Positions 1-6,513 are shown, numbered from the stretch's first letter. The stretch is 9,277 bases of DNA from Syntrophaceae bacterium UBA3084 (GCA_002367335.1 DFBI01000042.1:1-9277), one strand, 5' to 3'. Notes: a model not told the origin generated them from the letters alone. Made by a program: numbers and translations.

Positions 1-127
1 AAATAATCCTCGGAATATCAAGTACATGCCTGCGGTCTTCGGCGAGCCTTCGAGCCGTTATTCTTTTCGTGTGCCGTGATCTTGAACGAAGATCCGAAAA
101 AATCCATAGAATCATTTATTCGTTGAA

Positions 128-157
128 CTTATGCAATAAACAAACCAGATTTGTCAA
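128..157 (-). promoter_or_regulatory. Possible sigma70 promoter facing the left edge
   Basis: On the minus strand a perfect -35 hexamer TTGACA (157-152) is followed after 18 bases by CATAAG (133-128), which matches the -10 consensus at four of six positions. Transcription would start near 121, only a few bases before the ATG at 115-113 that opens the unassigned left-edge frame. The -35 is strong, but the -10 and the very short leader are weak points. A chance match is quite possible in this AT-rich stretch. Confidence 0.25.
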
Positions 158-242
158 TATAGATATATTTCAACGCAGATTTAAATAGAAATATCAAACA
201 GATGTAACTGTTCAGGTGGGTGGGCTAAAGGCTGAAAGGTAT

Positions 243-265
243 GTAAAGGGCTGACTCCCATTTAC
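243..265 (-). terminator. Hairpin immediately 3' of tRNA-Pro
   Basis: Directly after the encoded CCA, the transcript can fold GTAAA-(bulged T)-GGG against CCC-TTTAC around a 6-base loop. This gives about eight base pairs with one bulge. It may act as a 3' processing or termination structure for the tRNA transcript. No run of U follows, only scattered U triplets, so it does not meet the usual intrinsic terminator pattern and the call is tentative. Confidence 0.3.
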
Positions 266-342
266 TGGTCGGGGCGGCAGGATTTGAACCTGCGACATCT
301 TGCTCCCAAAGCAAGCGCGCTACCAGGCTGCGCTACGCCCCG
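266..342 (-). tRNA. tRNA-Pro (anticodon UGG)
   Basis: A complete 77-nt cloverleaf reads on the minus strand. The acceptor stem CGGGGCG (342-336) pairs with CGCCCCG (276-270), followed by discriminator A (269) and an encoded CCA (268-266). The anticodon stem CTTGC/GCAAG encloses the 7-base loop TTTGGGA, which puts anticodon TGG at 308-306. The T arm contains the usual GGTTCAAATCC. The CGG opening and a discriminator A are typical of bacterial tRNA-Pro. It starts 17 bases after the rdgB stop with no terminator or clear promoter between them, so it is probably cut from the rdgB transcript. The window also carries proS, whose product charges this tRNA. Confidence 0.97.
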
Positions 343-359
343 TTTCATAAGCATCTAAA

Positions 360-956
360 TTATTTGACATGTTGCTGCAAGCTTTTTTTCAGTTTCTTGA
401 AGGCTTCCGCCCGGTGACTGATTTTGTTTTTGATGTCTGGGCTGATTTCGGCAACGGTTCTGCCGTATTCCGGAACAATAAATACGGGATCATAACCAAA
501 ACCTTCGCTACCGGCAGGGCTTACTGCTATTTCTCCCCGTAATGTTCCCTCAAACGACTCAAATATTCCGTCCGGATTGTAAAGAACGAGGACACATTTA
601 AAGGCGGCTCCTCTCTTTTCAATGGGAACATCCTTTAATTCTTGCAAAAGCCTCTGAATGTTTTTTTCGTCATCCGCATCGGGCCCTGAATACCTCGCTG
701 AATGAATCCCCGGTCTCCCCTCCAGGAAATCAACCTCCAATCCCGAATCATCGGCAATGACCATCTCACCCGTATATTCCGATACAATCCTGGCCTTTTT
801 CAAAGCATTTTCGAAAAAGGTTTTACCGTCTTCTATAATTTCAGGTGCGTGTGGATAATCACTTAATGACAATACTGCCATTTCAGATTCCGCAAGCAAT
901 GCCTTAAGCTCCCTCAGTTTTCCCTTGTTTTCTGTGGCAAATACGATTTTTCTCAG
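360..956 (-). CDS. rdgB: RdgB/HAM1 XTP/dITP diphosphatase
   Basis: Cytosolic Mg-dependent pyrophosphatase that hydrolyses dITP, XTP and ITP to monophosphates, keeping deaminated purines out of DNA and RNA. With this start it has 198 residues, the usual family length. Family motifs in order are TENKGKLREL (8-17), DDSGLEVD (69-76), GRPGIHSARYSG (80-91), SEGFGYDPVF (150-159) and KNKISHRAEAF (176-186), all intact. I place the start at a CTG (956-954) for three reasons: homologues begin just before KIVFAT, a GGAG lies 7 bases upstream, and the codon forms CTGA with the rph stop. The only upstream ATG, at 998, would add 14 basic residues not typical of the family and overlap rph by 46 bases; it has a weaker AAAGG upstream. 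tRNA-Pro follows 17 bases after the stop. Function is near certain, the start less so. Confidence 0.93.
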   Translation of the reverse strand: MRKIVFATENKGKLRELKALLAESEMAVLSLSDYPHAPEIIEDGKTFFENALKKARIVSEYTGEMVIADDSGLEVDFLEGRPGIHSARYSGPDADDEKNIQRLLQELKDVPIEKRGAAFKCVLVLYNPDGIFESFEGTLRGEIAVSPAGSEGFGYDPVFIVPEYGRTVAEISPDIKNKISHRAEAFKKLKKSLQQHVK

Positions 957-1675
957 TTTATTTCTCCGAAAATTTCTACCTGCTTTTTTGTAAGGCATGA
1001 TATGCCTTTTGTTGCGACATTCGCCATTTCATTGAATTGATCACGGTCAAACGGGGTCTGTTCGGCAGTGCCCTGGACTTCAATAAAGCGTCCACTGCCG
1101 GTCATTACAAAGTTCATATCCACGTCAGCAGTAGAATCTTCTTTATAATCGAGATCAAGGAGAACATTTCCTCTCACTACACCTGTACTAATAGCAGAAA
1201 CAAAATCTGTAACAGGAACTCTCTTTACAATGCCTTCCTCTTGGAGCCTGCGAAATGCATCTATCATGGCGATAAAACTACCTGTAATGGATGCCGTCCT
1301 CGTTCCCCCATCGGCCTGAATCACATCACAATCGATATACATCGTCCTTTCGCCAAATATATTCAGATCGGTTACGGAGCGAAGTGATCGCCCGATAAGT
1401 CTCTGAATTTCGTGTGTTCTTCCCCCTATTCTGCCCCTTGCAGACTCCCTCATGTTTCTTGTAGGTGTTGACATGGGCAGCATGGAATACTCAGCAGTCA
1501 ACCAGCCTCTGCCCGAATTTCTCAAAAAAGGAGGCACACCTGCTTCAAGCGAGGCTGTACAGATAACTTTTGTGTTGCCTAACTCAATAAGGACAGCCCC
1601 GCCGGGATGCCGAAGGAAATTCCTTGTTATTTTTACTTCTCTTATTTCATCCCATTTACGATCATTTGCTCTCAC
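953..1675 (-). CDS. rph: Ribonuclease PH
   Basis: Phosphorolytic 3'-5' exoribonuclease that trims tRNA 3' ends, using phosphate and releasing nucleoside diphosphates; the family works as a hexameric ring in the cytosol. The 240 residues match the family (238 in E. coli) and form one RNase PH domain. Visible hallmarks are the N-terminal NFLRHPGGAVLIELGNTKV (19-37), GRTHEIQRLIGRSLR (85-99), CDVIQADGGTRTASITG (116-132) and DLDYKEDSTADVDMN (174-188). In the last, Asp180 and Asp186 should correspond to the metal-binding Asp178 and Asp184 of E. coli. The start is a GTG (1675-1673), because MRANDRKWDE fits the usual N-terminus and GAGGGG (1686-1681) sits 5 bases upstream inside the end of the amidase gene. 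Only two bases separate it from the amidase stop, and its own stop touches the proposed rdgB start, so translation is probably coupled. The placement next to tRNA-Pro suits its role but may be coincidence. Confidence 0.98.
   Translation of the reverse strand: MRANDRKWDEIREVKITRNFLRHPGGAVLIELGNTKVICTASLEAGVPPFLRNSGRGWLTAEYSMLPMSTPTRNMRESARGRIGGRTHEIQRLIGRSLRSVTDLNIFGERTMYIDCDVIQADGGTRTASITGSFIAMIDAFRRLQEEGIVKRVPVTDFVSAISTGVVRGNVLLDLDYKEDSTADVDMNFVMTGSGRFIEVQGTAEQTPFDRDQFNEMANVATKGISCLTKKQVEIFGEIN
964..967 (-). promoter_or_regulatory. Ribosome-binding site supporting a CTG start for rdgB
   Basis: GGAG lies inside the penultimate codons of rph and is separated by 7 A/T bases from the CTG at 956-954, an ideal spacing. 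No ATG, GTG or TTG stands in the rdgB frame at this position. The site therefore either supports a CTG start or is a chance match while the ATG at 998 is used. Confidence 0.5.
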
Positions 1676-1677
1676 AA

Positions 1678-2370
1678 CTACCCCTCGGTGGAAAAATATT
1701 CTTTAATGCTTTTGCTTAACGCTGTTGCAATTGATTGTTGAATTTTCCGGCTCAGCAATTTTTTTCTGTCCTTGATATTTGTGGCAAATCCCAGCTCTAT
1801 GACAACTGCAGGAATTGTTAACCCTTCAAGGACGGGAACGGGTGCATTCCTGAGTCCCCTGCCCTGCCGGGGAAACACTTTTTCGATGTTTTTCATAACA
1901 ATCTGGGCAAATCGAACACTATCGTTAAGGTACTTGTTTCTTACCATATCATTCAATATTTCATTCGAATCACCCTTCCTGGCCAGCGTCTTTCCAAAAC
2001 CCGGGAAATATACTTCATACCCGGATGAACTTTTTCCGAATCCCGCATTAATGTGAAGGCTGACAAAAAGATCCGCCTTTGATCTACGGGCTATTTTTAT
2101 CCTCTCGGATATGGAAAGTTTTTTATCTGTTGATCTTGTAAGATAGATTTTCACATTTTTTGTCTTGCTGAGATTTTTCTTTAAAGCTTTCGCAACGATA
2201 AGTGTAATGTCTTTCTCGTAAAGATTTCTTGATAATTTGCCCCCTCTGTCAGTGCCTCCATGAGCCGGATCAATTATGACAACATGGCTGGTTCCTGCCA
2301 TTGCCGATGTAAACGGAAATATAAACAATACAGATAATAAGATGAGTAAAACCGGTTTAGTTAATCGCAT
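1678..2370 (-). CDS. Exported N-acetylmuramoyl-L-alanine amidase (Amidase_3, AmiC type)
   Basis: Zinc amidase that cuts the bond between MurNAc and L-Ala in peptidoglycan, acting outside the inner membrane in cell separation or wall turnover. The 230 residues begin with a signal peptide: MRLTK, a hydrophobic stretch at about 6-21, then TSAMA with likely cleavage near residue 25. The rest is a single Amidase_3 domain. His37 (IDPAHGG), Glu52 (YEKD) and His106 (SLHINA) are the expected zinc ligands, and Glu192 in VIELGFATN is the catalytic glutamate. There is no AMIN, LysM or SPOR domain, so it is a minimal form without its own wall-targeting module. The ATG at 2370 has only a weak AGG five bases upstream, contributed by the end of the repeat at 2375-2397. 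It is the first gene of the amidase - rph - rdgB - tRNA unit and follows a 212-bp gap. Confidence 0.95.
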   Translation of the reverse strand: MRLTKPVLLILLSVLFIFPFTSAMAGTSHVVIIDPAHGGTDRGGKLSRNLYEKDITLIVAKALKKNLSKTKNVKIYLTRSTDKKLSISERIKIARRSKADLFVSLHINAGFGKSSSGYEVYFPGFGKTLARKGDSNEILNDMVRNKYLNDSVRFAQIVMKNIEKVFPRQGRGLRNAPVPVLEGLTIPAVVIELGFATNIKDRKKLLSRKIQQSIATALSKSIKEYFSTEG

Positions 2371-2374
2371 AATA

Positions 2375-2397
2375 ACCTAAGGCGGCAAAGCCGCAAA
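2375..2397 (+). repeat. Core hairpin repeat, copy 1
   Basis: The 23-bp unit reads ACCTAA, a variable base (G here), the hairpin GCGGC-AAA-GCCGC (2382-2394), then AAA. It matches the copy at 7681-7703 at 22 of 23 positions in the same orientation. In the mRNA sense the hairpin ends 11 bases before the amidase ATG, and the AGG of its TTAGGT edge is the only ribosome-binding-like sequence for that gene. A 7-nt tandem array starts at the very next base, as it does at the other copy. Confidence 0.8.
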
Positions 2398-2439
2398 ATT
2401 TTAAATTTTAAATGTTGAATTCTAAATTAAGAATAAAGA
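2398..2439 (+). repeat. AT-rich degenerate heptamer array beside core copy 1
   Basis: Six consecutive 7-nt units follow the core without a gap. The first two are both ATTTTAA, followed by ATGTTGA (2412-2418), ATTCTAA (2419-2425), ATTAAGA and ATAAAGA. Every unit starts with AT, and most end in AA or GA. Low complexity could imitate this, but the starting offset equals that of the clearer array at 7704. Confidence 0.55.
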
Positions 2440-2507
2440 CTCTTTTCTCCCTGCAAGCAACATGGTAAGTACCCGGGCTCACAATTCATTCGCAGATTAC
2501 ACAGACT

Positions 2508-2542
2508 TGTTAAACCTGAAACTCGAAACTCGAAACTTACGT
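2508..2542 (+). repeat. Heptamer array with CTCGAAA unit
   Basis: Five 7-nt units in register: TGTTAAA, CCTGAAA, CTCGAAA twice (2522-2528 and 2529-2535) and a diverged CTTACGT. The middle four share a C or T at the first position and AAA at the end, apart from the last unit. There is no core hairpin next to it. It lies 40 bases after the rsh stop in the direction of transcription. Confidence 0.6.
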
Positions 2543-2582
2543 AAGCACGCAAGCCTCTAATACAGCAAGTTTATAACAACTG

Positions 2583-4775
2583 TCAAGATTTGAAGGCATT
2601 TCTAAGATAATCTTTCTTCCTGCTGTCTGAAAAAGTTCCCCTTACCCTCTCAACCGACAAAACACCTGTTATTTTTCTGAAAGCTGAAGACAGTTTATTG
2701 AATTGATCAAGGTCATTGATATCCAGCTCAAACTCGCATGTTGCATTTTCGCCCCGTATCGTATCTATATTGGCGGAATTAATATTTATCCCCAGAGAAG
2801 ATATGACAGAGCTTAGATCAGAAAGGAGTCCTTTTTTATCAATGCAAACTAACCGGATATTGGCCCTAAAGGTTTGCTTTTGCTTTATGTTCCAACGAAC
2901 TTCAACAAGCCTTTCAGGATCCATTTCCTGAACTATGGGGCAGTTGGAAACATGAACGCTTATCCCTCTTCCTCTTGTTATGTAACCTATTATATCGTCA
3001 CCTGGAAGGGGGCTACAGCATTTGGCGAATCGAACCATAACATCGTCGACACCTGTTATTTTTATCCCCGTATCTGATGTAACACCTGGTTTTTTCTTAG
3101 GCTTCGCACTGATGTCTTCTTCTTTTTTTTCTTCCTCATTAATGAAGTGATTGATAATATATTTAGCTGATATCTTTCCATATCCAATGAGCGCCATGAG
3201 GTCGTCAACTGTGCCAAGCGATTGGTCACTAAGAATTTCTTTAAATTCATTTGATTTGACAATCTTTTTGAAAGTGAGATGATTTTTTTTAAACTCCCTC
3301 TCCAAAACATCTCTCCCGATGGCGATACTTTTCCCTCTTTCTTCGGTCTTTATCCACTGTTTTATTTTCGATTGTGCTCGTGATGTTACAACATATTTCA
3401 GCCAATCCTTGCTGGGATGATGGCCTGGTTGCGTTAGAATCTCGACTGTATCGCCATTTTGAAGCTTATATTTAAGGGAAACGATATTCCTGTTTACCTT
3501 GGCGCCAATACAATGACTTCCCACATCCGTATGAACGCTGTAAGCAAAATCAACGGGTGTGGCGCCCTTTGGAAAGGACTTCACATCACCGTGAGGCGTA
3601 AAAATGTACACTTCATCAGGAAAGAGAGCGATCTTTAAATTCCTCATGAATTCCCTGGCATCTTTATGCTCATGCTGAACCTCAAAAAGCTCTCTTAACT
3701 TTTCGATTTGACCTTCATCTTCATCAGATGATATCTTGCCTTCTTTGTATCTCCAGTGGGCAGCGATCCCCTTTTCCGCCCACTCATGCATCTCCCGTGT
3801 CCGTATTTGCACTTCTACCCTCTCACCGTAAGGACCAATGACCGTTGTATGTAACGAACGATAGTTATTTGCCTTCGGCATAGCTATATAATCTTTAAAA
3901 CGCCCGGGCACTGGTTTCCAGTTGGCGTGAATGACACTCAAAACTTCATAACATTCTTTTACTTCGTTCGAATCAAGAATAATCCGAAATGCTGTAAGAT
4001 CATAAACTTCATCAAAGTTTATGTGCTGCTCATTCATTTTTTCATAAATACTGTACAAATGTTTCGGCCTTCCATCAACCCTGCCCTTAAGCTCATATCC
4101 CTCTATCTTTTCCTGAATGATTCTTTTTACCTTTTCCGTATATTCTTCTCTTTCCTCTTTTTTCTTGGCTACCTTATTAAGAAGACCGAAATATTCTTCC
4201 GGCGAAAGGTGCCTGAATGAAAGGTCTTCCAACTCCATTTTCATCCAGTTAATACCCAGACGGCTCGCCAGGGGTGCATAAACTTCAAGAGTTTCCCTTG
4301 CAATAAACCTCTGCTTATCCTTTGGTTGATATTCCAGAGTTCTCATATTGTGAACTCTGTCTGCCAGTTTTACGATAAGGATCCTGATATCGGAAGACAT
4401 TGCCAGCATCATCTTTCTGAAGTTTTCTGCCTGCCTTTCTATCTGGCTTCCGAATCTAATCTTGCTTATCTTTGTAAGTCCTTCTACAAGAAAAGCAACC
4501 TCCTCACCAAAATCCTCTTTTATCTGTTCTATTGTGGTAAGTGTATCTTCAACAGTATCATGAAGCAAACCGGTAATAATGGCAGATTTGTCGAGTTTCA
4601 TCTCAACCAGTATTCCGGCAACCTCAAGGGGATGAATTAAATATGGCTCTCCAGATAAACGCTTTTGGTCCTTGTGAACAGCAGCAGAGAAGATATAAGC
4701 CTTTTCTATCATCTCCAGGTCTTCCGGGGAAAGATATTCATGTGTCTTATCCAATATGTCAGTAATTCTAATCAT
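2583..4775 (-). CDS. rsh: Bifunctional (p)ppGpp synthetase/hydrolase, RelA/SpoT homologue
   Basis: Long RSH enzyme that makes (p)ppGpp from ATP and GTP/GDP on starvation and degrades it otherwise, setting the stringent response in the cytosol. The 730 residues carry all domains. The HD hydrolase has His48, His72-Asp73 in HDTVEDT (72-78) and LADRVHNMRT (137-146), so hydrolysis should be active. The synthetase spans about 230-345, with GRPKHLYSIYEKM (235-247), the RFKD signature of bifunctional enzymes (292-295) and EVQIRT (321-326). TGS lies at about 386-448, a helical region at 450-545, a charged linker at 547-563, the CC-type zinc-finger domain (Cys586-Cys587, His608, Cys612) and a C-terminal ACT domain (about 636-712). 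Two A8 runs in the coding strand (3290-3283 and 3130-3123) lie in the C-terminal half. The start follows proS by 25 bases of heptamer repeat containing a weak GAG-type binding site. Confidence 0.98.
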   Translation of the reverse strand: MIRITDILDKTHEYLSPEDLEMIEKAYIFSAAVHKDQKRLSGEPYLIHPLEVAGILVEMKLDKSAIITGLLHDTVEDTLTTIEQIKEDFGEEVAFLVEGLTKISKIRFGSQIERQAENFRKMMLAMSSDIRILIVKLADRVHNMRTLEYQPKDKQRFIARETLEVYAPLASRLGINWMKMELEDLSFRHLSPEEYFGLLNKVAKKKEEREEYTEKVKRIIQEKIEGYELKGRVDGRPKHLYSIYEKMNEQHINFDEVYDLTAFRIILDSNEVKECYEVLSVIHANWKPVPGRFKDYIAMPKANNYRSLHTTVIGPYGERVEVQIRTREMHEWAEKGIAAHWRYKEGKISSDEDEGQIEKLRELFEVQHEHKDAREFMRNLKIALFPDEVYIFTPHGDVKSFPKGATPVDFAYSVHTDVGSHCIGAKVNRNIVSLKYKLQNGDTVEILTQPGHHPSKDWLKYVVTSRAQSKIKQWIKTEERGKSIAIGRDVLEREFKKNHLTFKKIVKSNEFKEILSDQSLGTVDDLMALIGYGKISAKYIINHFINEEEKKEEDISAKPKKKPGVTSDTGIKITGVDDVMVRFAKCCSPLPGDDIIGYITRGRGISVHVSNCPIVQEMDPERLVEVRWNIKQKQTFRANIRLVCIDKKGLLSDLSSVISSLGININSANIDTIRGENATCEFELDINDLDQFNKLSSAFRKITGVLSVERVRGTFSDSRKKDYLRNAFKS

Positions 4776-4776
4776 A

Positions 4777-4811
4777 GGCTCTTTACTCGTTACTCATCAC
4801 TCATTGCTCGC
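4777..4811 (+). repeat. Heptamer array across the proS-rsh junction
   Basis: Five 7-nt units in register, each with CTC at positions 3-5: GGCTCTT, TACTCGT, TACTCAT, CACTCAT (4798-4804) and TGCTCGC (4805-4811). In the mRNA sense every unit holds a GAG. The array covers the last three sense codons of proS, its TGA, the whole 25-base gap and the place where the rsh ribosome-binding site must be; it ends one base before the rsh ATG. Confidence 0.6.
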
Positions 4812-6513
4812 GTTTCACCACCTGAACAACAAAATCTTCAACATCATCGAAGAGAATTTCGCGCACTTCCCCCGATTTCCTGAATCTGACTTCTACTTTT
4901 CCTTCGGCGAGTTTTTTAGGACCCATAGTAATCCTGAGCGGAATCCCGATGAGATCTGCATCCTTGAACTTTACGCCTGCTCTCTCATCTCTATCATCAA
5001 GAAGAACTTCGATACCCCTTCCCTCAAGATTGTCATACAACTTCTCTGCCATGGATAAGAGCTCTTTATTCTTGATATTCACCGGCGTTATCAATACATG
5101 ATACGGAGCAATCGAAAAAGGCCATATAATCCCGTCTTCATCATTGTTTTGTTCTATGCATGCCGCCATCGTTCTCCCCACTCCTATTCCATAACATCCC
5201 ATGACCATATATTTTTCCTTACCGTCTTTATCAAGGAAGGTCGCCTTCATGGCTTTACTATATTTCGTACCGAGTTTAAATACGTGTCCCACCTCTATTC
5301 CTCTGGCGAATTCTATGGGACTTTTACAGCGGGGACAAAGATCTGTTACTTCTACAATTCTAAGATCGGCAAAATCTTTTATCTTAAAATCTCTACCAAT
5401 GTTGCAATTTTTTATGTGATAATCCTGTTTATTGGCCCCCATAACGAAATTCCGCATATTTATCAGGGAATAATCAGCGATGATCTCAGACTTTATTCCT
5501 ATTCCTCCCGCAAATCCTTTGGGAGCCCCCGTAACTTCGTGAACAATATCGTCTGTTGCCAGTTCAAGGGAATCACATCCCAGATAGTTTTTCAGTTTAA
5601 TTTCATTAATCTCTTCGTCACCCCTGATCAAAACGGCGATTGGAGAATCGTCTGCAGAAAATATGAGAGTCTTTACAATGTCTTGAGTCGTGACATTTAG
5701 AAAAGCGGACACCTCTTCAATAGTTCTCACATCGGGAGTATAAATTTCTTCAAGAGGTAAGAATTCAGATTCATCAATATGCCGTTCCTCGGGCCTTGCA
5801 ATCTCAGCTTTTTCAAGATTGGCAGCATAATCACAGGAAGTACAATAAACCATTCCATCCTCCCCCGAATCAGCGGTAACGAGAAATTCATGAGAAAAAC
5901 TCCCACCAATACTGCCACTGTCCGCTTCCACGGGTCTGAAACTGAGGCCGCAGCGGCTGAAAATCCGGTTATAAGCCTCAAACATTTTTTTGTAGCTTAA
6001 CTCGGCGCCGGAGTCATCAGCGTCAAAACTGTAAGCATCCTTCATGCCAAATTCTCTGCTTCGCATGATCCCGAAACGAGGTCTGATTTCATCTCGAAAT
6101 TTTGTCTGGATCTGATAAAGGTTTATCGGGAGTTGCCTGTAAGTCTGGATTTCATTACGAACGAGATCTGTTATGACCTCCTCATGGGTTGGTCCTATGC
6201 AATATTCCCGATTATGACGATCTTTCAGTCTCAGAAGTTCTTTGCCATAAAATTGCCATCTCCCCGACTCTATCCAGAGTTCAGCCGGCTGTACTGCGGG
6301 AAGGAATACCTCCTGCGCGCCTGCCCTGTCCATTTCTTCACGAATGATCTGTTCCACCTTTTTTATTACTCTGTAACCCAACGGAAGATATGAATAAATA
6401 CCACTGGTTAACTTTCTTATCATGCCGGCTCGCAACATCAGCCGGTGACTGATCACCTCCGCGTCCGAAGGGGTCTCTCTGCTTGTCGGCAAGAACATTT
6501 CTGAATAGCGCAT
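4801..6513 (-). CDS. proS: Prolyl-tRNA synthetase with INS editing domain
   Basis: Class II aminoacyl-tRNA synthetase that joins proline to tRNA-Pro in the cytosol. With the second of two adjacent ATGs as start it has 570 residues, the size of the bacterial form with an insertion domain. The TxE loop lies in GPTHEEVI (107-114), motif 2 in FRDEIRPRFGIMRSREF (139-155) and motif 3 in GCYGIGVGRTM (439-449), with the ATP-binding Arg447. The YbaK-like editing insertion spans about 230-390 and keeps the lysine (Lys281) equivalent to Lys279 of E. coli, so clearance of Ala-tRNA-Pro is likely retained. The anticodon-binding domain follows from about 470. Cys224/Cys227 and Cys393/Cys396 flank the insertion. 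I prefer the ATG at 6513 over 6516 because GGAGG sits 4 bases upstream rather than 1, and homologues start MR. Its A is shared with the ispG TGA, so translation is probably coupled. Confidence 0.97.
   Translation of the reverse strand: MRYSEMFLPTSRETPSDAEVISHRLMLRAGMIRKLTSGIYSYLPLGYRVIKKVEQIIREEMDRAGAQEVFLPAVQPAELWIESGRWQFYGKELLRLKDRHNREYCIGPTHEEVITDLVRNEIQTYRQLPINLYQIQTKFRDEIRPRFGIMRSREFGMKDAYSFDADDSGAELSYKKMFEAYNRIFSRCGLSFRPVEADSGSIGGSFSHEFLVTADSGEDGMVYCTSCDYAANLEKAEIARPEERHIDESEFLPLEEIYTPDVRTIEEVSAFLNVTTQDIVKTLIFSADDSPIAVLIRGDEEINEIKLKNYLGCDSLELATDDIVHEVTGAPKGFAGGIGIKSEIIADYSLINMRNFVMGANKQDYHIKNCNIGRDFKIKDFADLRIVEVTDLCPRCKSPIEFARGIEVGHVFKLGTKYSKAMKATFLDKDGKEKYMVMGCYGIGVGRTMAACIEQNNDEDGIIWPFSIAPYHVLITPVNIKNKELLSMAEKLYDNLEGRGIEVLLDDRDERAGVKFKDADLIGIPLRITMGPKKLAEGKVEVRFRKSGEVREILFDDVEDFVVQVVKREQ

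Larger units (their letters stand above)
1..265. other. Left-edge region with no assignable gene
   Basis: No gene can be assigned in these 265 bases. Both strands have short frames running off the left edge. On the minus strand a frame opens at an ATG at 115-113 and stays open to base 1 (38 codons). On the plus strand one frame is open from base 3 to a stop at about 188, and another ends at 77-79. None gives a protein I recognise, and none has a good ribosome-binding site. The part next to the tRNA (about 190-265) is rich in short GGCTRAA and AAAGG words with partial direct repetition. The minus-strand frame could be the 5' end of a real gene beyond the edge, because a promoter-like sequence lies just upstream of it. 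Confidence 0.4.
2371..2582. other. Repeat-filled gap between rsh and the amidase
   Basis: This 212-bp gap holds, from low to high coordinate, the hairpin core repeat (2375-2397), an AT-rich heptamer array (2398-2439), about 68 bp of unclassified sequence, and a second heptamer array (2508-2542). I see no coding frame of note. I also found no convincing intrinsic terminator for rsh and no strong promoter for the amidase operon. The best promoter candidate on the minus strand (TTGCTT, 17 bases, TTTATT) matches the consensus poorly. The amidase operon may therefore depend on read-through from rsh or on a promoter I cannot recognise. Confidence 0.6.

Noticed and set aside
18..107. 29-codon minus-strand frame starting ATG GAT at 107, considered as a small protein.
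   Set aside because: No ribosome-binding site, basic low-information composition and no recognisable features.
197..212. AACAG/CTGTT inverted repeat downstream of tRNA-Pro, considered as a terminator.
   Set aside because: The stem is only five AT-rich pairs, and the downstream U-rich stretch is interrupted; too weak to annotate.
2398..2542. Short tandem repeats considered as a CRISPR array.
   Set aside because: Units are 7 nt and contiguous, with no 24-40 nt repeats alternating with unique spacers and no cas genes nearby.
2536..2545. Perfect 10-bp palindrome CTTACGTAAG, considered as an operator.
   Set aside because: A single 10-bp palindrome with no second copy and no known regulator; it overlaps the edge of a heptamer array.
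3062..3310. 82-codon minus-strand frame inside rsh, considered as a separate gene.
   Set aside because: It lies fully inside the conserved rsh coding sequence in another frame and has no recognisable product. It matters only as the frame reached after loss of one A in the A8 run.
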